Assembly: GCA_037501455.1 (NCBI GenBank)
Contig: CM074858.1
Location: forward strand, 36,701,001 to 36,765,000
Length of the DNA stretch: 64,000 nt
From: Lantana camara
Taxonomy: Eukaryota; Streptophyta; Magnoliopsida; Lamiales; Verbenaceae
Direction of reading: 5' to 3'
Shown: piece after piece, positions 32,219 through 43,985 of the stretch
How the letters are laid out: each line of letters starts with the position of its first letter
Position numbering within the stretch: position 1 is the first letter of the stretch
The notes under the pieces: model-generated
What the model was told of the DNA's origin: nothing
Database searches by the model: none
Seen by the model: only the letters and a program-made list of their open reading frames with translations
Made by a program: the position numbers and the translations under genes

Positions 32219-34789
32219 TGTAGCACCCGAACGCCAGGCACCACATCCCCCGCACTATAACCCCAATCCACATATGAAACGGACAATCCATACATGAATC
32301 GAAGCTGTAGCGAACGGGAGACAATAAAATGACTCAAGGCTAGGCGGGTACCCTCAATTTAAAACCGACTAACGATCAAATCAGAGTATTAAAACGCGGA
32401 AGCAATAACATTCAATAGATACGTATAGGTACCATATTTATTTATTTACGTATAGATACCAACGTTTACACTATCAATACAATGTCACCCGTCAACAACA
32501 TAGACAATAGGGCGATACAAAATATCCCAAACCTCTATACAATCAAAATGTGGGAATGAAGTGTGCTAGACCCAAATTTAAAGACCAACTGACTCTAAAT
32601 TCCCGCCTAGCACGCCCTGCAAAACACTGAAAAGTTGAGGTGTCAGTCCAACTCGGACTGAGCGAGGGGTATAAATAAATATAAGCGCACATACATACAA
32701 GCTATAACCTCGGGTAATAATTTAGGAAAACCATACAATTTAAGAGTTAATAGAGATACTATCGCCCGAGATTACAACTATTCCGATTTCAATTCAATCA
32801 ATTTCAATTCAATCAATAGTGGCCCGGCGAGTGGGGCAATTCTCCAACCTTACACCGACTGTGTACAATCAATCAATCAATCAATCAATTATTAGGTGAT
32901 TAGGCGATCAAGCAATTCATTAATGTGCACAATTAGCAATTTCAATGACACCTTCTTCCTCCGGGTGATGGTGGGATTGCAAGGCCCCACCATCCAATCA
33001 ATCTGGGCAGAGGGTACATGAATCCCTAAGCCCGGAACTCCTTTCCCGCCCTAATCTCCTAGGGGGTTCAGGGGTCATCCCAATTTGGTGAGGATAGCTA
33101 TCGAGTTACCCGTCAGCCCATGCTTTCCCGGTTGGCTCGAATCACTATCCTCGGGCCCACAGTGCAATACAATACTCGCCCAATCAATCAATCAATCAAT
33201 CAATTTCTTTCAATATTTCGATAAAACATTTGAAAACCAATCTCATTTGAAAACTATACGTATAATTATAGGTTTTGGCTTAAAATATCACGTAGGGTTG
33301 TACGGGTCCTATGTATCTAGAATTAAACCTCACCTGAACGACCCAAAAATATCCAAGGAGACAGTTCACGGGGCCTGCTCCTCGTCACCAGAAAGCTGGT
33401 CTGTGCAAGAAAGACAATTGTCCGTGAAACACGACTCAAAATGTACCAAATAGGACGAACGGCAAAATACGACGAAACGACGGGAAAAATACAATGCACC
33501 TTGAAAATATCGCGTTTCAACATATAATTAATCATATAATGTCAATTAGGGATCAAATAATTGATTGGAAGAGGGTGCTAAAATTTTAATTTTATGCAGT
33601 AGCTTTTGCTCTGCAATGGCCGTGGGAACGGCCGTTCCGGCCTTCCCTTGAAAATGGGAAGGGCCGTTCCCATGGCTCAGAAAACGCGCGCCAGCGTTTT
33701 TAAAAGGGAAAACGCGTTTGGCTGGGAAGGGCCGTTCCGGCTCGCAGGCCAAAGTGGGAACGGCCGTTCCCAGTCTCGCTGGCCTGAGTCTCAGCATCAT
33801 GGGAACGGCCGTTCCAGTTTTGAACTGGAGCTGGGAAGGGCCGTTCCCAGAATACGTGAGCTCAAAAATGCAGAGCAGAAACAGAGCAGCCATGGCCAAG
33901 CAACAAACAACCATAGAAAAGGGATGCAAACCAAGTTCCAATGCAAATAATGGACTCAATAAATATGCTAGCATGTATTTTGATCAATAACCAATCATAA
34001 AACATATAATCCCAAGTGAGATCATCAATATTCACTCATATGAAACCCATATCAACACTCATGCTTTAAGTCCATAAATCACAAGATATGTGCATCAAAC
34101 TCATGCTTAATGACCACAATAAATTTCCCAACAACCAATACACCATTCATTGAATGCACAACAAAGCCCTAGTTAAACCATATTTTCAATAAAATCATTC
34201 AATCACCATATTTACCTCAAGAGAAAGAAATGGAAGCTAAGATGATGAAGTGATGATGATGATGCTTGTATAATCCCAAATCCCACACAAATTGATGCTT
34301 GCAAGATGTAATCTTCACTTAGCCAAGAAGGGTTTTTGGTTCGGTTGAGCAAGGGAAGCAATGGAGCAAGATGAAATGTTTTGTATGAAGAATGAGGCAA
34401 GGTACGTGAAATGCTATGAAGGAGAGAAGAGAAATGGCCAAATTGCTATTGAATCCCTCCAAATAATAAGTTATGCAATTGAGTCCAAATCCAATTTTAA
34501 GTGATCAATATAGTCCAATTCAATTAGATCCCGTATGCATGAAAATGATCAATTAAGGACATAAAGGAAATAAATCACGTTCGAGAAAATATTTCACATT
34601 ACAATCACATTCGATAATTTTGAAAAATATGATATGATATGAATTTTCAATAAAATAACAAGAATACAATTTTATAAAATTATGATATGCTATGGAAAAT
34701 TAGAGAAATAGACAATTAATAATTAAATTACAACTCTCAAACGCACACGTGTCGTTCATACCTGAAATGCCGAAAGCTGGGGCGTTACA
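32219..34789 (-). repeat. Element B 5' LTR (right copy)
   Basis: This is the 5' LTR in element orientation. It has leader-exon donor CTTGAG|GTAAAT (GT 34214-34215), palindrome array 33624-33848, a 67-nt microexon (33334-33400, TTGCACAG| to TTCAG|GTGAGG), and the third acceptor TTTTGCAG before GGCGTGCTAGGCGGGA. It also has CAAT microsatellites at 32866-32890 and 33181-33205. Confidence 0.97.
33624..33848. repeat. Palindrome array in element B 5' LTR
   Basis: This is the same six units as in the 3' LTR, offset by 7435 bp. One unit is closer to the consensus here (GGGAAGGGCCGTTCCC versus GGGAAGGACCGTTCCC). Confidence 0.88.
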
Positions 34790-36145
34790 TGTATTGTTCG
34801 ATGTCTCGTGTATGATCATGCCGTGCGTCATTATATGAATAATATGATTGAATTATGGTCTCATGCACGCACATTGTCCCGTTTCTTGTCCAGTTATTCT
34901 CCAGGGCGGAGATTGTGGATCATGAGCACGTTCACGCATTCACGAGTCATGTGTCGCCTGTCAGGTGAGGTTTAATTTCTAGTTATATAGAACCCGTATA
35001 ACCTTTACGTGACTGTTTTAGCCAAAAGGTATTTATAGTATATTTTTATGAAATCATTTATCGTTCCAAGCAAGTAAAGCATGTTAGTATTCACGCATCA
35101 AAGCATGCCATGTTCATGAATGCAAGCAAGTGTGTTCTCTTGGCCAGGTCCTCCTTAGTGGGGGCGCTGGATTAGTCCTCGTGCCAATGATTGTCCGTCC
35201 AATCACAAGAAGAACAATATCCTACCATGTTCTTGTGTTCTCTTGGCCAGGTTCTCCTTAGTGAGGGCGCTGGACGGGTCCTGCCCGTGGTTGTCCGTCC
35301 AACCACAAGAAGAACAAAACCCTATCGTGTACCCATGTTTCCCCTGGCCAGGTCCTTCTGAGTGAAGGGCGCTGGATTGGTTTCGTGCCAATGATTGTCC
35401 GTCCAATCACAGGAGGAATAAACCCTATCATGTTACAAGCAAGCCATGTAGTGATTGCATGATCTCCATTCCATGAACGTGCTAAGTGATTACACTATTG
35501 CATGATTGCACGATAATTTGAATTGCATGATCACCTAATGATTAACAAGCAAGCGAGCATGTTTATCGATGGTATAAAAGGGAACAAGTATTCAATATTG
35601 ATAGTTGTACTCTCGGGCGAAGCTATATTATTATCGAACTTGTATAATTATCTTTTATAAACCTTTACCCCAGAATACGACTTGCATGTTATCTGCGCTA
35701 ATATGTATTTAAACCCCTCACTCAGTCTTCACAGACTGACGCCTCCACCTTTCAGGTATTGCAGGTGCACGCTAGGCGGGAGTTGAGTCGAGTCGAGTCC
35801 AGTTCATGTAGTCATGTCTTCCGTGGTTCGTGCATTTAATTGTTTATGATGGAGCTGTAGTTATTATTATTGTTAAAATTGGAGATGATCTATTGATATG
35901 CAACTTTAGAATATATTTTATTGGAAAATGAGAAATGTCATGATTGAATAAATGAAACTATTTGTTAGAAATTACTTTATGCTTCCGCTTTATCTTATTA
36001 CATGTTGTAGTTATCCCGCCTAGCTTGCCGAGTATTGCATTGTCACCCGTTCGCTATAGGTTGGTTCATGTACGGAGCGACCATTTCGTATGTGAATTGA
36101 TCTATAGTGCGGGGGTGTGGAACCTCCACGTGTCAAGGGGTGCTA
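34790..36145 (+). repeat. Element C first LTR, piece 2
   Basis: It continues C's first LTR after B. It holds the 71-nt microexon (34894-34964, TTGTCCAG| to CTGTCAG|GTGAGG), a three-unit minisatellite (35131-35431), the third acceptor TTTCAG|GTATTGCAG before GCTAGGCGGGA (35751-35777) and the U5. It breaks at GGGGTGCTA (36137-36145), two bases short of its end. Confidence 0.92.
35131..35431. repeat. Minisatellite in element C first LTR (3 units of about 100 bp)
   Basis: Each unit contains GGCCAGGTCCT, AGTG(A)RGGGCGCTGGA and the inverted-repeat-rich CCAATGATTGTCCGTCCAAT. Units are about 35131-35231, 35232-35333 and 35334-35431. The second LTR has the same three at 37501-37801. Elements A, B and G have a single related unit in this place. 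Confidence 0.85.
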
Positions 36146-38517
36146 AATTGCATGAGAACTCTTTGGACCTAATTGATCACTTTCTAAACCTTTTATACTC
36201 AATTGCATGACTTATAAACTTAAGGGATTTAATTGCAAATGTTACAATATTTCCCAAACATGTCGGTATATGCATCTCTCCCTTGTTCTTTATTTCATTT
36301 CTTCAAGAATCATCCTCCATTCTTCTCTCTTCCTTACCGAACCAAAACCTCCATGAAGGGAGAAAAGATGTCATCAATTCATCAAGTTTTTTCAAGGAAA
36401 TTCCATGCTAAGGAGCTCAATCATCTAGCTTCATCATCTCCTTCTCCCTATTTCTCATTCAAGGTATATATATGAGTATATGTGGGAATCCTTGAACTCA
36501 CATGGGAAGCTAGGGTTAGTGCTTAAGCTTGCCAACTTGATTACTTGATGCTAGGAATATGATTTCATGCTTTTAACTTGAATTTATAGTTGAATTCTTG
36601 AAGAACATGAGATGATATGATGAATTTATATATATGCTCAAGTTGGTGATTATGATGATTAAAGCATGATTTATATGGTTTGATGGCATATTAAGGTATA
36701 TTGAGCATGTATACATGCATATTTCCAGAATTCTTGCATGTTGGGATGATTTTGGAAAGATTGGGGATGCTTGGTTTTGTCCCGAGAGCATCCCCTGTTT
36801 TGCTCTGTTCTCTGTTCTTCCTGCGTAGCGGGAACGGCCCTTCCCGTTCCCTTTGTGTTTGGGGAACGGCCGTTCCCATTGTTTGAATAATGTGTCAGGC
36901 GGCGAGGACGGGAACGCCCGTTCCCACTTTGTCTCACAGACGGGAACGGCCGTTCCCATCTTCGGGGATCCCGACAGCGGGAACGGCCATTCCCACTTTG
37001 AACTGAAGTCCGGAACGGCCGTTCCCAGCTCTCTGGTAGTGCAGAAATATTCTGCACAAAATGGGATTTTTGGGACGTCGTTCCAACGGGTTATTTGATC
37101 TCGAATTGATGTTATATGATTGATTATATGTCGAAACAACATGTTTTCATGCTACATTGTGTATTGTTCGATGTCTCGTGTATGACCATGCCGTGCGTCA
37201 TTATATGAATAATATGATTGAATTATGGTCTCATGCACGCACATTGTCCCGTTTCTTGTCCAGTTATTCTCCAGGGCGGAGATTGTGGATCATGAGCACG
37301 TTCACGCATTCACGAGTCATGTGTCGCCTGTCAGGTGAGGTTTAATTTCTAGTTATATAGAACCCGTATAACCTTTACGTGACTGTTTTAGCCAAAAGGT
37401 ATTTATAGTATATTTTTATGAAATCATTTATCGTTCCAAGCAAGTAAAGCATGTTAGTATTCACGCATCAAAGCATGCCATGTTCATGAATGCAAGCAAG
37501 TGTGTTCTCTTGGCCAGGTCCTCCTTAGTGGGGACGCTGGATTGGTCCTCGTGCCAATGATTGTCCGTCCAATCACAAGAAGAACAATATCCTACCATGT
37601 TCTTGTGTTCTCTTGGCCAGGTTCTCCTTAGTGAGGGCGCTGGACGGGTCCTGCCCGTGGTTGTCCGTCCAACCACAAGAAGAACAAAACCCTATCGTGT
37701 ACCCATGTTTCCCCTGGCCAGGTCCTTCTGAGTGAAGGGCGCTGGATTGGTTTCGTGCCAATGATTGTCCGTCCAATCACAGGAGGAATAAACCCTATCA
37801 TGTTACAAGCAAGCCATGTAGTGATTGCATGATCTCCATTCCATGAACGTGCTAAGTGATTACACTATTGCATGATTGCACGATAATTTGAATTGCATGA
37901 TCACCTAATGATTAACAAGCAAGCGAGCATGTTTATCGATGGTATAAAAGGGAACAAGTATTCAATATTGATAGTTGTACTCTCGGGCGAAGCTATATTA
38001 TTATCGAACTTGTATAATTATCTTTTATAAACCTTTACCCGAGAATACGACTTGCATGTTATCTGCGCTAATATGTATTTAAACCCCTCACTCAGTCTTC
38101 ACAGACTGACGCCTCTACCTTTCAGGTATTGCAGGTGCACGCTAGGCTGGAGTTGAGTCGAGTCGAGTCCAGTTCATGTAGTCATGTCTTCCGTGGTTCG
38201 TGCATTTAATTGTTTATGATGGAGCTGTAGTTATTATTATTGTTAAAATTGGAGATGATCTATTGATATGCAACTTTAGAATATATTTTATTGGAAAATG
38301 AGAAATGTCATGATTGAATAAATGAAACTATTTGTTAGAAATTACTTTATGCTTCCGCTTTATCTTATTACATGTTGTAGTTATCCCGCCTAGCTTGCCG
38401 AGTATTGCATTGTCACCCGTTCGCTATAGGTTGGTTCATGTACGGAGCGACCATTTCGTATGTGAATTGATCTATAGTGCGGGGGTGTGGCACCTCCACG
38501 TGTCAAGGGGTGCTACA
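36143..38517 (+). repeat. Element C second LTR, 5'-truncated
   Basis: It begins at the equivalent of 23761 in the first LTR and ends GGGGTGCTACA. It contains a TATA box (36213-36218), leader donor (GT 36464-36465), palindromes 36830-37026, microexon 37264-37334 and minisatellite 37501-37801. It provides the uninterrupted reference for B's insertion site (37160-37164). Confidence 0.92.
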
Positions 38518-38769
38518 CTTCGCCCGAGAATACAACTCTCAATATTAAACACTTGTTCATTTTCATGCAATCAATACATGGCGAACTCCAAATGTACATG
38601 ATCATGTTTGCTTGATTATTAAACAATAGGTGATGAAGCAATTCAATTACCGTGCACTCGTGCAATAGTGTCATCATATAACACGTTTATGGAATGGAAA
38701 TCATGTGATAACCCGAGGACAATCCGCGGTGCCGGATTCATCCTCAGTCTCTTTCGGCTTTCGGCTCAC

Positions 38770-39085
38770 GATAGGGTTTGTTCCTCCTGTGGTTGGACGG
38801 ACAACCACTAGCTCTAAGACCAGCCCAGCGCCCTCACTAAGGAGAACCTGGCCAGGAGAACACCTATACACGATGGGCTTTGTTCTTCCTGTGATTGGAC
38901 GGACAACCACCAGCCCGAAGACCAGCCCAGCACCCTCACTAGAGAGGACCTGGCCAGGAGAACACATTTACTAGGTAGGGCATTGTTCTTCCTGTGATTG
39001 GACAGACAACCACCAGCCCGAAGACCAGCCCAGCGCCCTCACTAAGGAGGACCTGGCCAGGAGAACGCATTCACACGACAGGGCT
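38770..39085. repeat. Minisatellite in element D LTR (3 units of about 100 bp)
   Basis: Three tandem units homologous (in inverse orientation) to those of C carry GGTTGGACGGACAACC-like inverted repeats followed by CCAGCCCAGCGCCCTCACT and CCTGGCCAGGAGAAC. Confidence 0.85.
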
Positions 39086-39747
39086 TTCATAACATGACTT
39101 GCTTGATTCATGCACACTAACATAACCTACTTGCTTGATTCATGAACAATAACATAACTTGAAAGGATAATTGCTTTCATGAAATTATAATATAAATACC
39201 TTTGGCCAAAAATCACGTAAAGGTTATACGGGTTCTATATAACTAGAAATTAATCCTCACCTAACAGGCGACACACGACTCGTGAATGCGTGAACGTGCT
39301 CATGCTCGACAATCTCCGCCCTGGAGAATAACTGGACAAGAAACGGGACAATGCACTTGCATGAGACCTCAATTCAAGAATATTACTTCATATAAGACGC
39401 ACGGTGTGATCAAGTACGAGACATCGCGCAATAAACAATGTAGCATCTAAATATCACGTTTTGGCATGTAATCAATCATATAATTCACATATGGGAGCTA
39501 AGAGAGTGAAAGGAATGCAATAATAGAGGTTTTGGTGAAGTTTAGCAAAAACGGACAATTTTAGAAAATGTACATGTTGAGGGAAAACTGGAATATCTTT
39601 AATTCTAGAAATGGTAATTGAGTTTTGTTTGTTGAATATGAAAGTAGACACATAGAACTTTCCAACGCTATATGGCACGTTTTCTAATTCAAACCGAGGT
39701 GAAAATGGCGTTGGTTCGAAGTTGGACAAAATGCAGTTTCGGGCGGG

Positions 39748-39904
39748 GGTCACGGGCGCGACCAAAAACCTTCACAAAATGGTTGCGGCCGCGACCAAGT
39801 ATTTTTGGCCGAATTTTCTCCAATTTTTTCAAAACTCGAAACTTGGCTAAAATGGGGTCGCGGGCGCGACCAATTTTGGCCTATTTTTGGTCGCGGGCGC
39901 GACC
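39748..39904. repeat. D-type palindrome array
   Basis: Four units: GGTCACGGGCGCGACC (39748), GGTTGCGGCCGCGACC (39781), GGTCGCGGGCGCGACC (39856 and 39889). They occupy exactly the slot of the GGGAACGGCCGTTCCC array in the closely related element C but are unrelated to it in sequence. Confidence 0.85.
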
Positions 39905-40815
39905 ATACATGCAACAGCAACAAAACAGGGGAAAACAAGGCAAATCCGAACCAAAATCAACCAAAACAGTCATAACACCAAGTTCCAACCATAACAATTA
40001 TTTCATATCATCAAATACACATTATACTTCAACCATCTATCAAACCAACCAAGGATCATGCATCAAATTGTCAAGAGTCAAGCTTAAAACCCATAACATA
40101 CACATGCTTCCAATCTTCATGAAATCCCAGAATTTCATGCAAAGTTCACTCCAAATGATCATCAACATGCTCTCTACTCCAATCATGCAAGAATTCATCC
40201 TCAAACTCATAAATTCATACTTAATCAAATATTCAAGAATTTAACAAAATTCCCAATTTCTACCTTAGATCAAAGAAGAAATGGAAGAGATGATGATATG
40301 TTGTTGATGATGATTCTAGCTCTTCAATTCCTCAAAACTAGCTTGAATTATGGATGAAATCTTCTTCCCTCCTCAAGGTGTAAATATCGGTATTTGGTGT
40401 GTGTGTGTGATTTTTCTTGATAAAATGGAATGTAATAGAATGAAGAGGAAGAGATATAAAATATCCAAAGTCTTTCAAAAGATGAGATGAGTCACCAAAT
40501 TTTGCAACCAAGCCCCTCTAATATTTGAATTACTTCATTCAAGTTCCATCTCTAACAATTAGTTCATTTAGCTCCAAGTCATGAAATATAATTGAATCCA
40601 ATAACTCACACAAAAGAACAATTAAGGACATTTAATTCAATTAGATCACTTAATTCATACAATTAAGCACGTTATCAATTAGTGCACGTAATTTCCACGT
40701 TAACGATAATTCATATAAGTTTATATAAACATAATGCATATAATGTCATAAATTATAAAGTAACATATAATATCACATAATGATAAGTATGGAAAAACCG
40801 GGGCGTTACAGATAG

Positions 40816-43661
40816 CCCGCCCACGGAGAAGTGCCAGCATAAGATCATAAAAATATCATATTCAACACATACATAACTATTGTAAGGTATACACGCATGC
40901 AGGGGTAGAAATCAGCATGTAAAGGCCATAGGTCGCATAACTATACAAAATCCTAAACCTCACCTAGTGAAAGTAGAGTCTGAGAGTGTGAAGGGCCAAA
41001 CACTCTAAACCTCGGGCCCACCAGCACCACCAAACTCTATGACAAGACATACAGAAGCCCAGACTTACACTCTATATGAACCAAACAAAACGCAAGGCAT
41101 TGCTCACCATGATCGTGGTTATGGATAAGTGTTCATGTTGTACTCGGATAAGGTGTCGTGGTCATTCAAGGCATATCATTGCTCAACAAGGTCATATTTA
41201 CAAGCAACCGACACGTAATTCCATATCCAACGATGCAAGATCAATTTAGGAAGTCAATGTATTCACAAAATGCATATTAAATCATCCAATGTCACAGGGT
41301 TCAATTATAATATTAGAATTAAGCATCAAGTTCATGACGAGTTATAAAGTGCATAAGTAAGTGCAACTTGATCATATAAACATACAAAGTTGTTGTAGGT
41401 AGATGGCATGCATGATACAAATAAAGAGTGCATTTAATTCACTTAAGATCATACTTTACAACTTCACAACATGTTTGGTACACAGGCTCAAGTCACATTC
41501 ATAGTTTCATAAATATTACACTTACATCCCCTAAGTCATTTATAAAAGTTTAGAATTATTACACATACATCCCCTTAGTCGATTGCTAAGCATAATTGTT
41601 CATTTAAAGTGTTTATACAATTATTCAACTAGGAATTAATTACTTACAAGCATGACAATTATCAATTTATCGTAATTCATAATATACCATTTTCGAGATA
41701 TTACAATTCTAACTCCTATCATGCATCAAGTCTCAAGTTGTTCAAGCATCTTTCATGTATCTAAATTTTATATTTGAAACACAATTTACAACAAACATAA
41801 CATTGAGAACGTCTCAAATCCATATAGAGAAATCACAACATGTTCGTTCTTCTAAAATATCATTCAAGTTCATTTAGTCACATAAAATATTAGTTTCTAA
41901 ATATTACACTAACAACCCTTCATATCTAAATACATAGTATAAATTCATCACATCGGGATTCAAATTGTAAATCGAAACATTCATGCATATCACAATCCAT
42001 TCAATACATGTTTTTGTATACGATTGGAATACATCTCGATCAACAAACCAACAATAACCAATTTATTTGCACTTAAAACAATTAATTCAAATAATCACAA
42101 TTGCGCAAAATAATTCGTAATAAATAGATCGAGTCTCCGATTAACGAACGGAAAGTGACGTTGAACTCACCACAAGGAGAAGAATATTCTGACCAGACGC
42201 CGCCGGAAGGCAACCACTGTAGCTGTCGGAATTTTGCCGGACCGCCGCTGGGTCACCGCCGAAGGTCGCCGGAAAAATCTCGAAAAATCAGTCCTGAATG
42301 AAGTCTTCGTGCCCGTTCCGAATCCTCGATCAATTTCTGAAAATTCCAAGCCAATCGTCCTAGATCTTAGATCCAAGAAAATGAAAACCCTAAAATCTTC
42401 AAACTCAAATTACTTCCAAACCGATGAACAAAAATGCGATCCGTAAAAGGCATTGTCTTACCCGTGACGAGCTCTTCGAAAGCCCTAAGGTGGTTGCCGA
42501 AGAAAATTCCCGGAGCTAGTCCCGCCATTGCGCCGCTGCTGCACAGCCGCGATCCACTGCCAAACCGCCGAATCTGGAGTCGCGTGATCAAAGGCTACTA
42601 GTTCTCGCCGTTTCGAACAACTTTAGTGAAGGACCCGGGGCCAAAAGATCACCGGAAAAGGGCCCCATTGGCCGCCGAAGTTTCTGCCACCGCCCACGTC
42701 GTCGGAACCACCACCTACGGCCAAAATCTGGTGAAATTGATGTCGAAAATGAACTCAGGGAGTCGAAAAACCTTGGAAACCGACAAGCCCCATCAAAAAA
42801 CGCCACCGAAAGACGGCCAAACCCGCCGCTACAGTAAAACGCGCCGACGCGGGCTTCAGGCGGCGCGTGCGGCCTCCTCGCCGCCCCGATGGTGGCGCCG
42901 CCTGCACAGAAAGATGCACCGGGAAGTCTAGTTTCTGGGCATGGGGCGCGTGCTTCAAGAAGAGGGCCGGAAACCGCCGCCAACGGCCAGCGAAGTGGCG
43001 GTGGTCCGACACCTCCGTCGTTGCTTCTGAATTCCGGTGATAACTCCGCCACCATTCGTCGTTAGGCCGTGAAATTAGTACTCTTGCGTAGGTCTCGCCG
43101 AGATCATTGAAATGGACTATTCGTTTGTTGAATTCTGTCGAGAAACGAACGAGTTATGGGCTCATAACGGAAGTCGCGCATAGTGACCGCGGGAGAGAGT
43201 GGGAGAGGAAAGAGAGAGAAAAAAGAGATTTGGGAGAAATGTGTCTTGTGCACAAGTTATATACAACCGGGTATCCTTATCGAGTAGCAAAGAGTAATAG
43301 CGCGTACAAATAATCGTAAATAAAATGGGTAAAGTTACGACTAAACATTCAAGCTCCGCATAAATTTTATAAATTAAAATGAAATAGAGATTTACCAATT
43401 TGAGTTGTACGAAAGTCCGTAAACACATGATTGATAATTAATCTCAAGGAATTGAAGTAAACCGAAATTTAACAAGTTAAGTAACATGATTGATTTAAAA
43501 TCAATTTAACCATTAATTTTAGAATAATCCGAATGATCACATATTAAATTGGATTTACATTAACTCACATAATTCAAGAACTCTTAAATTAAACACACAC
43601 AAGTGTAGAGACTTACTTGTTTATATCGTCAGGACGCGCTTCGAGAATACGGGGCGTCACA
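40816..43661 (-). repeat. Element E left LTR, piece 2
   Basis: It is colinear with 47332-50229. It includes a microexon-like block (about 40964-41036, ending |GTGAGGTTTAGG in element orientation), a leader donor |GTGAGTTCAACG near 42155-42170, a GC-rich exon-1 region (about 42175-43055) and the LTR end GGGGCGTCACA. Confidence 0.9.
42175..43055 (-). other. GC-rich leader region in element E left LTR
   Basis: About 0.9 kb of markedly GC-rich sequence with repeated GCCGCCGGAAGG / TCGCCGGAA motifs lies inside an otherwise AT-rich LTR; its paralog is 48712-49640. Open frames exist on both strands (for example minus 42588-43055) but are not maintained between the two LTRs, so I do not call a gene. 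It may be captured host sequence or a CpG-rich promoter/leader. Confidence 0.55.
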
Positions 43662-43985
43662 ACCTTCCCCCCTTAAGAGAACCTAGTCCCCAGGTTCCAC
43701 TGCTAAAATGTAGATCCTCGAGTTGTAGTGCTCCAACCCTTCTCCCCGAACTCGCGTAAGATCATAACTCTAATGGCGAGGCTTACTCCTGTCATCTACA
43801 CCGAACCTCCTTTAGGATGTCTTGTTATCGTCGAGGTCCGTACGAGTACTTGATCCTCTAATTGTTTCGAACTCGGTCGGTCATTCCCATGATCGGATAG
43901 CTGCAACTGCACCCTACCTCGATGTCGTCTCAGATGCACCACTTGCTAACCGTAGTCAGATCAACGCGTAACGCAACCACAACAA

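Larger units (their letters stand above)
24783..34789 (-). mobile_element. Element B: complete Tekay/Del-type chromovirus LTR retrotransposon
   Basis: It has 2572-bp (24783-27354) and 2571-bp (32219-34789) LTRs, PBS, gag-pol and PPT, and a perfect TSD tgtat (24778-24782 and 34790-34794). By eye I noted only four differences between the LTRs (one indel near 24793/32229, and substitutions near 25928, 26095 and 26226 in the left copy). This makes it the youngest complete insertion here, consistent with being innermost in the nest. It is the only source of pol proteins in the window, but its polyprotein has one premature stop codon. Confidence 0.97.
23498..38517 (+). mobile_element. Element C: LTR-LTR fusion without internal domain
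   Basis: The first LTR is 23498-24782 plus 34790-36145, and the second LTR is 36143-38517. The whole is flanked by the TSD cttcg (23493-23497 and 38518-38522). The first LTR lacks only its last two bases, and the second lacks its first 263 bp. The internal domain is gone. The junction at 36143-36145 shares CTA on both sides, as expected for microhomology-mediated deletion. By eye about a dozen differences separate the LTRs. Element B sits inside the first LTR; the empty site tgtat is at 37160-37164 in the second. Confidence 0.92.
22946..40810 (-). mobile_element. Element D: solo LTR, split by element C
   Basis: The pieces 22946-23497 and 38523-40810 join to about 2840 bp, starting TGTAGCACCCC and ending GGGGCGTTACA on the plus strand. 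The TSD gatag flanks it (22941-22945 and 40811-40815). No internal domain or second LTR is present, so this is a solo LTR left by LTR-LTR recombination. In element (minus) orientation it has the leader donor CTAAG|GTAGAA (GT 40262-40263), a D-type palindrome array (39748-39904), a 71-nt microexon (39261-39331) nearly identical to that of C, and a three-unit minisatellite. Confidence 0.92.

Noticed and set aside
42588..43055. 155-codon minus-strand frame in the GC-rich part of E
   Set aside because: The paralogous LTR (48712-49640) does not keep this frame, no domain is recognisable, and GC-rich DNA gives long chance frames.
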